NCBI RefSeq assembly: GCF_030913635.1
Contig: NZ_CP133188.1
Location: 124,001 to 188,000, forward strand
Direction: 5' to 3'
DNA length: 64,000 nt
Origin: Sedimentibacter sp. MB35-C1
Lineage (GTDB): Bacteria > Bacillota > Clostridia > Tissierellales > Sedimentibacteraceae
Under the pieces are notes generated by a model. It had not been told where the DNA came from and did not search any database. It saw nothing but the letters and a program-made list of their open reading frames with translations. Both the position numbers and the translations under genes were made by a program. Of this stretch, positions 35,775 to 44,690 are shown piece after piece; positions within the stretch are counted from its first letter, which is position 1; each line of letters starts with the position of its first letter.

Positions 35775-36007
35775 CTCAGCTCCCACCTCTATTTCTCTAA
35801 GTAATTATTAATGCTACTTTGTAGGCAATAGATATATTAATCTCTACCAAAAGCTTATCACAATTTTGTTACAATTTCTATTACTATAAATATATTTTTT
35901 CTAGAAGATACACCACAATATTAGTGTTATAATTAAAGACTTTTGTTTGTACAAATTGGAATCACTTTATTTACATTGCCAAGATGTTGAGCAGTTAGTA
36001 GTACCAT

Positions 36008-37225
36008 TTATATTTCTTGGAAATTTAAATGGTAAGCTTTCAAAATTTTTTCAAGAGCACTGCAGAAGCTGTCGATTTCACTTTCTGAAAGGGTCAAAGG
36101 CGCATAGAGATGAATAAAATTATATAGCTCAGAATAACCAACAAAGAAACCGCTACTAAGAAGCTTGTGAAATACAACCTTGGATTTAAAAGTTTTATTG
36201 AGCATGACCACGTTCATCATGCCTCTGCCTCTTATTTCTCCAATGCCATCAATTTCAAAGAGCCTTTTTCTGAAATATTCACCGGTTTTTTGTGATTTTT
36301 CTATGAGCTTTTCCTTTTCTATAATTTCTACAACTTTTCTTGCCACAATACATCCCAGTGGATCATCTGTGTGGGACTGCACATATTTAAAGTTAGTTTT
36401 TTCTGTAGCTTCTGCAAGATTTGAACGAATTAGCAGGCAACTCACGGGATATCCGTTGCCGAGGCCTTTGCCAAGGCATATTAAATCAGGGAAATTTTCT
36501 TTGCTGTCAAAGCAGTTGTAATGCTGAAATCCAAACCACTTTCCTGTTCTTCCAAAGCCTGTTGTTACTTCATTTGCTATTATCAGGCAGTCTTCTTCTC
36601 TGCATTTTTGCACAAAGAAATCTATGAGCTTTTGTGGTTGACAAAGAACCAGACCTGCTGAGTTACCCGGCTCAAATACAAAAGCAGCATATTCTGAAAA
36701 ATCAATAGAATTAAATTTGCCGCATTCGCCGCATGTTATATTTTTTTTGCAGTTAAGGCAATCATTTATATTCACATCATTCCAAAATTTTGTATCTCTC
36801 GGCATTCGCAGCTCTCGTGCCGAACCTAAATTAGAAATTGAAAAGCAGAGTTTTTTTTCTCTTCCTGTGAGAAGCTCTGCAAGAACAACTGACAGAGATA
36901 CAGCTTCACTTCCTGATGTCATAAATGTACCCTTGTAGCTGCATTTGAAGTTTGCAGCTTCTCCAAGCTCCTTCACCAACGCTCCCGGATGCTCTGTACC
37001 TATCATCTGATTGGTGTGAAACAGCATGCCTGCCATTTCCTGAAGTACGTGAGTAATTTCATAGTTGCAGTGACCTAAGACAGCAGCCCAGCAGCCAGAT
37101 TCCAAATCAATAATTTCTCCGTATTCCTCAGTAAGAAGTTTTGTTCCGTAAGCTTTAACGGCAGTGATGGAAACGCTGGGATCAGGAAACATTCTAATAT
37201 GCATGTCATTGTAGGATTTGTTCAT
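36008..37225 (-). CDS. Class III PLP aminotransferase with a tetracysteine insertion
   Basis: 405 residues of the ornithine/GABA aminotransferase class. SGSEAVSLSVVLA is the PLP phosphate region, ANEVTTGFGRTG the coenzyme ring region, and the lysine K253 is in CLGKGLGNGYP. Two features stand out. The usual DEVQTG aspartate is Asn (N218). A segment at 150-172 carries C156, C159, C165 and C168 as CxxC-x5-CxxC, which could hold zinc or an Fe-S centre. GGAGG lies 6 bases before the ATG. The MocR-type gene is divergent and 113 bp away, so it likely controls this gene. The substrate is not known. Confidence 0.82.
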   Translation of the reverse strand: MNKSYNDMHIRMFPDPSVSITAVKAYGTKLLTEEYGEIIDLESGCWAAVLGHCNYEITHVLQEMAGMLFHTNQMIGTEHPGALVKELGEAANFKCSYKGTFMTSGSEAVSLSVVLAELLTGREKKLCFSISNLGSARELRMPRDTKFWNDVNINDCLNCKKNITCGECGKFNSIDFSEYAAFVFEPGNSAGLVLCQPQKLIDFFVQKCREEDCLIIANEVTTGFGRTGKWFGFQHYNCFDSKENFPDLICLGKGLGNGYPVSCLLIRSNLAEATEKTNFKYVQSHTDDPLGCIVARKVVEIIEKEKLIEKSQKTGEYFRKRLFEIDGIGEIRGRGMMNVVMLNKTFKSKVVFHKLLSSGFFVGYSELYNFIHLYAPLTLSESEIDSFCSALEKILKAYHLNFQEI

Positions 37226-37307
37226 TTTTTTCCTCCAATAATGATTTATTTTTTTCATTTTTAATATATAATATAATGTATAATAGTTCAATTGCAAATA
37301 TTTCATT

Positions 37308-37321
37308 CTGTACTACTACAG
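37308..37321 (+). promoter_or_regulatory. Small dyad in the aminotransferase/MocR divergent promoter
   Basis: CTGTA and TACAG flank CTAC, 18 bases before the regulator's ATG. It may be an operator for the MocR protein; evidence is limited to position. Confidence 0.3.
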
Positions 37322-37338
37322 TTTCTTTGAGGTGTGTT

Positions 37339-38706
37339 ATGGAAATAAGTAAGGTTGATTTAGTTAAAAACTATATTTTTAATGAAGTTAAGTCAGGAAA
37401 AATTAAAGCAGGCCAGCGTCTGCCAAGCTGCAGAGAAATATCTTCAAAGCTTGGAGTCAATAAAATTACCGCAAACAAAGCCTACAATGAATTGGAGGAT
37501 GAGCACAGAGTATACAGCATTCCAAGAGGAGGATTCTATCTTGTGGATTCAGCTCAGAACTCAAGGGACACTGAAGATGATTTGGTTGACTTTTGCACTG
37601 TCAAGCCTGATGAAAAACTTATTCCCTACAGAGAGTTTGCCCACGTGATGAACAATGCTGTGGATTTATACAAAGGTGAGCTCTTTGGATACGAGCATGA
37701 GGGAGGGCTCAGCTCTTTAAGAAATACTCTTAAAACTGAATTTGAAAAGGACGGTGTGTATACTTCTTCTCAGCAGATGATAATAACTCACGGAGCCCAG
37801 CAGGCACTGTGGCTTGTGCTTCAGTCTGCTTTTAGGACAAGAAATGGAAAGCTTCTTGTTGAATCTCCCACCTACAGCCTTGTTCTTGACATGGCAAGAC
37901 AATTAGGTGTTGAAGCTGTGGGAATCGAAAAAAAAGTTGATGGCTTTGACTACAATGCTATGGAAAAAATTTTTCGCACAGGTGAAATAGTGTGCTTTTA
38001 CATAATACCAAGGCACCACAATCCAACAGGTTATTCTCTTTCGGAAAATGACAAACTTAAAATTGTAAAGCTTTCTAAAAAATACGAGGTTCTTGTAATA
38101 GAGGATGATTATCTTGCAGACCTTGGCTCTGCAAAAGGGTTTATGCCCATTCACTACTATGATACAACGAAAAGCTCTGTGTACATAAAAAGCTTTTCAA
38201 AGACCTTCATGCCTGGAATAAGAACTGGGGTGGCGGTTCTTCCAAAATCAATTTACGAAGATGTGCTTAATCTTAAGCACGTGAGCGATTTAAATACATC
38301 CTTGATCCCTCAGGCGGCTCTTGATTTGTTTATTAAGTCTGGGATGTATGAAAAACACATTAAAAAAGTCAGAAAATCATATGAAGCAAAGCTTAGAATC
38401 TGTGATGCGATTTTCAAAACCTCTTCTTGTGAGGATGTAAGCTTTCACGTTCCACACCACGGAATATTTTTGTGGCTCAGCTTGCCCTTCGGTGTAAGGG
38501 GAGAGGAGCTCGAAAACAATCTTAGGCACAAGGGCATTCTCATAAAGACAGCAACAAATTGCTATCCGTCAAACTGCTTTCAAGGTAATGATTCAGTAAG
38601 ACTTTGCATATCCGGAGTTATGGAAGAAAGATTGAACAGTCTGAGAACAGTAATCATGGAAATTAATAACTTGAGAAATAAGTACAGCGCAAAAAATCAT
38701 AAATAA
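37339..38706 (+). CDS. MocR-type regulator divergent from the aminotransferase
   Basis: 455 residues. GntR winged helix at 1-75 (VKNYIFNEVKSGKIKAGQ; SCREISSKLGVNKITANKAY). Then a class I aminotransferase-like domain with PRHHNPTGYSLS and the PLP lysine in IKSFSKTFMPGIRTG. GAGGTG precedes the ATG by 4-5 bases; the frame upstream to 37276 covers the promoter. By position it should regulate the divergent class III aminotransferase, perhaps sensing PLP or its substrate. Confidence 0.86.
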   Translation: MEISKVDLVKNYIFNEVKSGKIKAGQRLPSCREISSKLGVNKITANKAYNELEDEHRVYSIPRGGFYLVDSAQNSRDTEDDLVDFCTVKPDEKLIPYREFAHVMNNAVDLYKGELFGYEHEGGLSSLRNTLKTEFEKDGVYTSSQQMIITHGAQQALWLVLQSAFRTRNGKLLVESPTYSLVLDMARQLGVEAVGIEKKVDGFDYNAMEKIFRTGEIVCFYIIPRHHNPTGYSLSENDKLKIVKLSKKYEVLVIEDDYLADLGSAKGFMPIHYYDTTKSSVYIKSFSKTFMPGIRTGVAVLPKSIYEDVLNLKHVSDLNTSLIPQAALDLFIKSGMYEKHIKKVRKSYEAKLRICDAIFKTSSCEDVSFHVPHHGIFLWLSLPFGVRGEELENNLRHKGILIKTATNCYPSNCFQGNDSVRLCISGVMEERLNSLRTVIMEINNLRNKYSAKNHK

Positions 38707-38708
38707 AT

Positions 38709-39194
38709 GGACAATTTTTACGATTTTGGTGACGGGCATTTGAATAATATTAACATCAATTATTTCTTTGCTGTGCAATCTTCCTCAACTATCAAACCTC
38801 TCTTGAAAGTAAAAGTTACTGAATAAGGATTCAAAGTCCATCTTTCAATTTTGAAATAAACTCTCCAATATTAAGAAATATTATTTCAATTCTTTTTACC
38901 TGATTAGCTAACTCTAATAGAAGCGCTGTGTTATTGATATTAGCGATTTTTTCATCAATGTTATTTTATATTTTATCACCGTCATTGACATATTTGTTAG
39001 CCCACACCAACACCTAATTGACCATCTACTGATTCCGTATTCTTTATTTAAAGATCGTGCAGTCTGTCCGTCCTTCTGTTTTTCTATTATCTCAATTCTT
39101 ATCTCTTTTGCTTTATTTCTTTTTTCCCAGACATAATTATAACCCCAATCGTAGTTTTATTATCCTACAATTGGGGGCTTTTTGTCTATTGTCC
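38709..39194 (-). mobile_element. Remnant of an IS3-like element
   Basis: GGACAAT at 38709-38715 and its complement at 39188-39194 look like terminal repeats. Between them lies a broken orfA-like frame and no orfB. A CCCCAAT...ATTGGGG hairpin is near the right end (39146-39178). An internally deleted element of about 490 bp is the simplest reading. To its right, up to 39340, I see nothing. Confidence 0.5.
38831..39134 (-). pseudogene. Broken IS3-type orfA (HTH protein)
   Basis: One frame reads VWEKRNKAKEIRIEIIEKQ, then DGQTARSLNKEYGISRWSI, a helix-turn-helix typical of IS3 orfA. After a frameshift near 39020 and a stop it resumes as IDEKIANINNTALLLELANQ and ends KLKDGL. No complete product can be made. 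Confidence 0.6.
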
Positions 39195-39339
39195 GTTTAT
39201 TGTTATATTTTCAATTATTTCATAGTCTCTTTTTTCATCAGGATTCTTTTCAGATAAAAGAGTTTTTTCTAAAGAGAACATTTTAGACAAGAACAAGAAT
39301 AAATAGGCAATGAAAAAGTGGCTTTAACAGTATCCTGAG

Positions 39340-39385
39340 AAAAATCTTCGATTGTCGAATTTTTAGCTACCTCTTAAGAGATAGC
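39340..39385 (-). terminator. Terminator hairpins after the FtsX permease operon
   Basis: GCTATCTC/GAGGTAGC (39366-39385) then AAAAATTCGA/TCGAAGATTTTT (39340-39364) follow the permease stop within 75 bases on the minus strand; the second ends in a T run. Confidence 0.65.
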
Positions 39386-39411
39386 AGTATTATGTTCTTT
39401 AGGGTTTTGAT

Positions 39412-41928
39412 TTATTCAACTTCTCGAAGCCTTTCTACTATGCTTTCTTTGGCAGATAATTTGTAGCACAATATAGGTACTAAAATGGCGATAGCTATGA
39501 ATATTGGCACGCAGTATATAACTGGAATTATTGTATAGTGAGGTGTGAAAAACCACATATCTCCAACAAGTGTATTAACTCCAAAATAGCCTAGCATACT
39601 TCCTATAGTTAATGTAAATATTAGAGTTAAGAATGCATGCATTAACCCTTCAGTCATAAGCATTTGTCGTAACTGGCTGTTTGTCATGCCTATACTTTGG
39701 AGCATAGCAAGTTCTCTTCTCCTTGCAATAACCGATGTTGCTATTGTATTTATAAAATTCATTATTCCTATAAACCCTATTATAAAGCTTAGAACTAATC
39801 CAACAGACAGATACGTTTTTTGTAGATTTTCAAATTCTTTTTCAAATACTGCTTTGGATTCGTACTGCATTTCGTCGTTAACATTGTTGCAATAGTTTTT
39901 TAGATAAGTTTCCATATCATCTTCACTATCATCATTTGTATTAAGTATTGTTATCATTGGGGCCCTATCGCTATATTCTTTTAGGAATTCCTTGGATGGT
40001 AGATAAAAATTTGGGTCTATTGGGTGGGAGTGACGAACAGAAACGCTGTGCTCTATATTTCCAACAGCCATTACCTCGTATTCCTTTATATTTCCATCTT
40101 CAAAATCCAAGCCAACTTTATCCCCAACATTATAATAGTTAACTTCTCCATTACGATCAAATGAAGAAACTATAATGTAATTTCCTGTTTTAAACTTCTC
40201 CCAATCTATCTCCCCAGCATAAACCTCTATTGCATCTACACACATTTTATCTAATCCATAAAGATGCCCACTGGCAATACCCGAATCTATATAATACTGG
40301 TACATTTCTTTATCCTTCTCCGAAAAAGGGGATTTTGCATCCGCTTCTTGCAAAGCTCTCATAATGTTTTCGTCTATTTTATATGGTAGCTCTATAAAAT
40401 ATATTTTTCCTATTTCCTCTACACCATTTTGCGAGGAAAGTTCATTTAAAAACTCATCTGTTAATGTGTTCTCATTACTATATCCGTTATAAACATTAAA
40501 ATACCGTGCATCGGCAACAGCAAAATCACTTACTATAGAACCTTTTAAAAATTTATCCATATCAAAGCAATTGACTGCCGAAAATGTTATATTGAGCATT
40601 ATTAAGCTTAAAGATAAAGAAAGAGTTACTAGTACTACTTTTTTCTTGTTGCGAAGAACATTGGAACAGGCTATCTTGGCAGGACTAGCTTTACCGCTTT
40701 TCCTAGTATTTTTTCTAATATTTTTCTCCATTATATCTGTGCTTCTAATAGCTTCTATTGGGCTTACTTTTCCTGCCATTTTTGCGGATTTATTAACGCT
40801 AATAAGTACTGTAAATAGTGCAAAAAGTGCTGAACCTATAAATATTAACGGATTTAAAGACATTTTTATTACACTGACATTTGTAATACTAATAACAACA
40901 GGAGTTAATATTGCACCAACTAAATAACCCAAAACTAAACCTGTTGGTATTCCTATAATACACAAAAATAATGCTTGTTTCTTTACAAGTTTTCGTATCT
41001 GTCTACTTGTTGTTCCCACAGTCTTTAGTAGACCATAGGAGCGAATATCTTTTGCTATAGAAATGTAAAAGATGTTCGAGATTATTAGATATCCACAAAG
41101 TGTTATAAGCAAGGAACTTCCCACAATTACTACAACAGAAACCATATCCACTTCGCCAGAACCTATATATGCCCAGTTTACACCGATAGAAATATCTTCT
41201 GCTTTATATCCACTATCCTCTATAACTTTTGTCAGTTTATCTTCAATATTATATTTGTTGGAAAAGTTAATATCTGCATTAATTCTTCCGATAAAATCAT
41301 ATTCATTATTTGGAACATAACCTTCCAGTTTTTCCTCTATATAGTCTTTAGAAAGCCAAGCTTGGCTCGCTTTCATCACTTTATCGCCTTTCCAAAAGCC
41401 AACCAAAGTAAATGTATCCTTATGCTTTTTATCGTGTATAGAATATTCGAGAGTTACCTTTTCACCTAATTTAGGCTCAACTCCAAGCTTATTTAAAACT
41501 ATAGTATCTACTGCAATTTCGCCTTTGTCTTCAGGCATTCTTCCTGCAGTAGGTTTAGAAAACATTAGTTCAGCTTCTCTATCACTAGAAGCATAACGAA
41601 TCTCTGTTGGACGCTTTATAAGCTCCTTATTTTCCGCATTGCCTAAAACAACAGTGTAGTGAATCTCTTTTATGGATTTGTTGTCTTTTAGCTTATTATA
41701 TTGTTCCTCGGTTAAATATTTAAAACCACCGTGAGAACTTCCGCCAACCTGACGCATAGTGCTCTCTTCCATAGAATCAATCATGTTCATACTAATTGTA
41801 AAAACACTTGTGAAAAGAACTGTTGTCAATATAATTCCTACAATCGCAAAAACATTTCTCAGCTTATTAAATTTAACAGTGGCTTTAGCAAGATTACTAA
41901 TTGTTTTTTGGTTGCTAACTTTAATCAT
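39412..41928 (-). CDS. FtsX-type ABC permease
   Basis: 838 residues with two FtsX-like blocks. One has helices at about 20-45 and three around 265-390; the second has a helix near 430-455 and three at the C-terminus. Large external domains separate them. This is the architecture of MacB/BceB/VexF-like permeases for antimicrobial peptides or lipoproteins. The ATG overlaps the end of the ATPase gene (ATGATTAA), with AGGTGG upstream. Probably functions with the ATPase, and the kinase may sense via it. Confidence 0.86.
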   Translation of the reverse strand: MIKVSNQKTISNLAKATVKFNKLRNVFAIVGIILTTVLFTSVFTISMNMIDSMEESTMRQVGGSSHGGFKYLTEEQYNKLKDNKSIKEIHYTVVLGNAENKELIKRPTEIRYASSDREAELMFSKPTAGRMPEDKGEIAVDTIVLNKLGVEPKLGEKVTLEYSIHDKKHKDTFTLVGFWKGDKVMKASQAWLSKDYIEEKLEGYVPNNEYDFIGRINADINFSNKYNIEDKLTKVIEDSGYKAEDISIGVNWAYIGSGEVDMVSVVVIVGSSLLITLCGYLIISNIFYISIAKDIRSYGLLKTVGTTSRQIRKLVKKQALFLCIIGIPTGLVLGYLVGAILTPVVISITNVSVIKMSLNPLIFIGSALFALFTVLISVNKSAKMAGKVSPIEAIRSTDIMEKNIRKNTRKSGKASPAKIACSNVLRNKKKVVLVTLSLSLSLIMLNITFSAVNCFDMDKFLKGSIVSDFAVADARYFNVYNGYSNENTLTDEFLNELSSQNGVEEIGKIYFIELPYKIDENIMRALQEADAKSPFSEKDKEMYQYYIDSGIASGHLYGLDKMCVDAIEVYAGEIDWEKFKTGNYIIVSSFDRNGEVNYYNVGDKVGLDFEDGNIKEYEVMAVGNIEHSVSVRHSHPIDPNFYLPSKEFLKEYSDRAPMITILNTNDDSEDDMETYLKNYCNNVNDEMQYESKAVFEKEFENLQKTYLSVGLVLSFIIGFIGIMNFINTIATSVIARRRELAMLQSIGMTNSQLRQMLMTEGLMHAFLTLIFTLTIGSMLGYFGVNTLVGDMWFFTPHYTIIPVIYCVPIFIAIAILVPILCYKLSAKESIVERLREVE

Positions 41929-42601
41929 TATCCACACCACCTATGATTTTTCCATCTTCAATTCGGATAATTCTATCTGCCATCTGTGCAATTTCTTCAT
42001 TATGAGTAATCATAACGATAGTTTGGTTGAAATTGCTACTAGTCACTTTGAAAAGCCCCATAACATCAAGGCTTGTTTTGCTGTCTAAGTTACCTGTTGG
42101 TTCATCTGCTAGGATTATAGCTGGTTTTGTTGCAAGTGCCCGTGCAATTGCAACCCTCTGCTGTTGCCCTCCAGATAAATTATTTGGTAGATTATATAGT
42201 TTGCTTTCCAAACCAAGAGATTTAATAATCTGGTTCAAATATTTTTCATCTGGCTTATTTCCATCCAACTGTATTGGAAGCACAATATTATCATAAACAT
42301 TAAGAACTGGAACTAGATTATAGTTCTGGAATACAAAGCCTATTTTTCTCCTCCTAAAGATGGTTAATTCATCATCTTTTAGTGTAAATATATTTTTGCC
42401 ATCCACCAAAACAGTTCCGTTTGTTGGTCTATCCAATCCTCCAAGCATGTGCAATAATGTGGATTTACCACTACCCGATGTTCCAATAATGGCAACGAAT
42501 TCTCCGTTTTTAACTTTTAGATTAACACCGTCCAAAGCTTTCACTGTGGTGCTACCTTTGCCATAATATTTTTTTAAGTCGCTTGTTTCTAGAATTGTCA
42601 T
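41921..42601 (-). CDS. ABC ATPase (LolD/MacB-type)
   Basis: 226 residues. Walker A is [10 protein letters not shown], the Q-loop is [11 protein letters not shown], the signature is [15 protein letters not shown], Walker B is [12 protein letters not shown], and the H-loop is MITHN. This is the classic partner of FtsX-type permeases. GGAGG precedes the ATG by 7 bases. It sits 114 bp after the kinase gene, with an inverted repeat in that gap. Confidence 0.92.
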   Translation of the reverse strand: MTILETSDLKKYYGKGSTTVKALDGVNLKVKNGEFVAIIGTSGSGKSTLLHMLGGLDRPTNGTVLVDGKNIFTLKDDELTIFRRRKIGFVFQNYNLVPVLNVYDNIVLPIQLDGNKPDEKYLNQIIKSLGLESKLYNLPNNLSGGQQQRVAIARALATKPAIILADEPTGNLDSKTSLDVMGLFKVTSSNFNQTIVMITHNEEIAQMADRIIRIEDGKIIGGVDND

Positions 42602-42677
42602 TCTACTACCTCCAGTAAATAATCTATATATAATTATTTCTCTCTATATATAGACTTTAGCAAACCTTTCTTTCCAC

Positions 42678-42710
42678 AATCTTTCGAGAATCTAACAGTT
42701 TTGAAAGATT
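42678..42710 (-). promoter_or_regulatory. Inverted repeat between kinase and ABC genes
   Basis: AATCTTTC and GAAAGATT form a perfect 8-bp repeat with a 17-base centre and no T run. It could be a response-regulator operator or an attenuator ahead of the transporter genes. Confidence 0.35.
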
Positions 42711-42715
42711 TACGA

Positions 42716-43639
42716 CTAGTCTGGACATTCAGTTGGCAGAAAAACAGAAAAAATGGAACCTTTCCCTTTTTGGGATTTAACTTTTATATATCCTTGTTGG
42801 GCAAAAATTATCTCTCTTGCAAGATATAATCCTATTCCGACTCCATCTTTATCTGCTACAGATATAGAACGATAAAACCTTGCAAATATTTTTGATTGTT
42901 CGAATTCTTCTATTCCTATTCCACTATCCTTAATATCTATTCTGCAAAACATTTCGTACATCTTAGCTTTAACATTGATTTTAGAATTTGGGCTAGAGTA
43001 TTTTATAGCATTATCTAGAATATTATAAACGGCTTCCATAGTCCACTTCATATCAAAGTTAGCTGTATAATCGCACTTTTCCAAAATAATTTTTATTCCT
43101 TTGCTTTGAGCTTTTGGTTTGGCTTGACTTATAGTCGAGTATATTAAATCAACTACACTATTTTTCTTTGGTAAAACAGAGATAATTCCTGTTTCTAGCC
43201 TTGAAGTTTTTACAAGAGATCCTATTAAAAAGCTAAGCTTTTCGGATTGATATATTAAATTATTAACTAACTCTTTACATTCATCATTGAGCTGATACTC
43301 AGAAAGTAGTTGAGAATACAGCAGAATATTGGATACTGTTGTTTTTGTTTGGTGTGAAATATCCGAAATTAGTGTGCTTATTTTCTCTTTTTCTTTCTTT
43401 ATATTCTTTGAAGAGACAACACAACCAGCCAAATATCTGCCCATTTGCGACTCTATTGCAGAAACCTTTGTTTCATCATAAATTTCTTCATTAAAACTTC
43501 CATCTATTGCACTATCCAACATTTTTTTTAAATTTAAAAGTGTTTTATCAGTATTTTTTCGTTCTCTAAACACTAGAAAAATGGAGATTATAATCGAAAA
43601 AGTAGCGACTAATATACAAACATAATTAATTAGGCTCAT
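42716..43639 (-). CDS. Sensor histidine kinase with one N-terminal helix
   Basis: 307 residues. One clear membrane helix (about 4-23), no large sensor domain, then HisKA with H96 in ISDISHQTKTTV and a HATPase with N-box YNILDNAIKYSS, G1 IKDSGIGIE and G2 GVGIGLYLAR. The lack of an input domain suggests sensing through the ABC transporter, as for Bce-type modules. Its ATG lies one base past the response-regulator stop. Confidence 0.86.
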   Translation of the reverse strand: MSLINYVCILVATFSIIISIFLVFRERKNTDKTLLNLKKMLDSAIDGSFNEEIYDETKVSAIESQMGRYLAGCVVSSKNIKKEKEKISTLISDISHQTKTTVSNILLYSQLLSEYQLNDECKELVNNLIYQSEKLSFLIGSLVKTSRLETGIISVLPKKNSVVDLIYSTISQAKPKAQSKGIKIILEKCDYTANFDMKWTMEAVYNILDNAIKYSSPNSKINVKAKMYEMFCRIDIKDSGIGIEEFEQSKIFARFYRSISVADKDGVGIGLYLAREIIFAQQGYIKVKSQKGKGSIFSVFLPTECPD

Positions 43640-43640
43640 A

Positions 43641-44318
43641 TTATTTCACCGCCCATGTGTATCCAATTCCATAGACTGTTTTTATATATTTTGGCGAAGG
43701 CTGCTTATCCTCCAGTTTATCCCTAAGACGTTTTATCGCCACAGACAGAGCATTTTCGTCAACATATTCCGTACTGTCGGTCCAGATTCTATCAACAAGT
43801 GTAGCTCTTGCTACGGTATTTCCTTTATTTTCTACTAGAATTTTAAGTAGCTTCTGTTCTGTTTTGCTAAGTTCAATAACTTGTCCATTATTATAAAACT
43901 TCATTTTTTCAAAGCAGAATTTGAAATTATCTATTAATATTATCTGGGAATTTGAGTTTATAGCTTTCCTTAGCTGAGCATTAACTCTGGCACGTAGAAT
44001 CATAAGGCTAAATGGTTTCGTTATGTAGTCATCTGCTCCCATTTCTAACCCTGTCACAATATCTGTTTCCAAATCATTGGCAGTTAACATAATTACAGGC
44101 ATAGATGAAGATTTTCTTATGTCTATGAGAAAATCAATCCCGTTTCCATCTGGTAAATTTATATCCAAAATTATTAAGTCATATTTATTTTCGTTTACAA
44201 GGCATCTAGCTTCTTTAATAGTATTTATGCAGGTAAATCCATAGTTTTCTTGTTTTAGAGCAAGTGTTATACCTTTGCTTAAAACTAAATCATCCTCTAC
44301 AATTAATATGTTATACAA
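43641..44318 (-). CDS. OmpR-family response regulator
   Basis: 225 residues. Receiver with acidic pair at 9-10, D52 as phosphate acceptor (LIILDINLPDG) and K in ADDYITKPFS, then a winged helix ending in YIKTVYGIGYTWAVK. The start is TTG, since GGAGGGG lies 6 bases upstream; the frame is open five codons further to another TTG that overlaps that site. First gene of the regulator-kinase-ATPase-permease operon. Confidence 0.88.
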   Translation of the reverse strand: MYNILIVEDDLVLSKGITLALKQENYGFTCINTIKEARCLVNENKYDLIILDINLPDGNGIDFLIDIRKSSSMPVIMLTANDLETDIVTGLEMGADDYITKPFSLMILRARVNAQLRKAINSNSQIILIDNFKFCFEKMKFYNNGQVIELSKTEQKLLKILVENKGNTVARATLVDRIWTDSTEYVDENALSVAIKRLRDKLEDKQPSPKYIKTVYGIGYTWAVK

Positions 44319-44421
44319 GGTTATCCCCTCCAACGTAATGTTAAACTTATATTACCACTTTTTACATTTCTCATAAACCCAAACACATGCCTAAAATATA
44401 AATTATTTGGAATATTTACGA

Positions 44422-44451
44422 ATTATATTACAATTAGTATATAAAAGTCCA
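44422..44451 (-). promoter_or_regulatory. Putative promoter of the regulator/ABC operon
   Basis: TGGACT (44451-44446), 18 bp, TATAAT (44427-44422), about 105 bases before the TTG start. Confidence 0.5.
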
Positions 44452-44459
44452 CATAGATT

Positions 44460-44488
44460 AATCGGTGTAAAGCCGATTTTTTGTTTTT
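44460..44488 (+). terminator. Orphan plus-strand terminator
   Basis: AATCGG and CCGATT pair, followed by TTTTTTGTTTTT on the plus strand. No plus-strand gene lies within 5 kb upstream, so it could end a small RNA or an antisense transcript. Confidence 0.5.
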
Positions 44489-44497
44489 GGTCATAAA

Positions 44498-44549
44498 AAA
44501 TAGGCTAAGTCTGTAGGTCGTTTAAGTTGACCTAAGGCTTAGCCTATTT
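44498..44549. terminator. Long hairpin between operons
   Basis: AAATAGGCTAAG and CTTAGCCTATTT form a perfect 12-bp stem with an inner TAGGTC/GACCTA stem. A runs on the left make it terminator-like on the minus strand. Confidence 0.6.
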
Positions 44550-44641
44550 ACGACTTATGAATTTTTTGCTTATAAAATTGATTTAAACTCTTATAAAATT
44601 TATTTATCATACCATACCGAATGATACAATGCCCCAATTAC

Positions 44642-44673
44642 AAAAGGTGACCGGGAATTTCCCGGTCACCTTT
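44642..44673 (-). terminator. Terminator of the SLH-protein gene
   Basis: AAAGGTGACCGGGAA and its complement form a nearly perfect 15-bp palindrome ending in TTTT, 18 bases past the stop. Confidence 0.85.
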
Positions 44674-44690
44674 ACTTCAAAAAGATTGAA

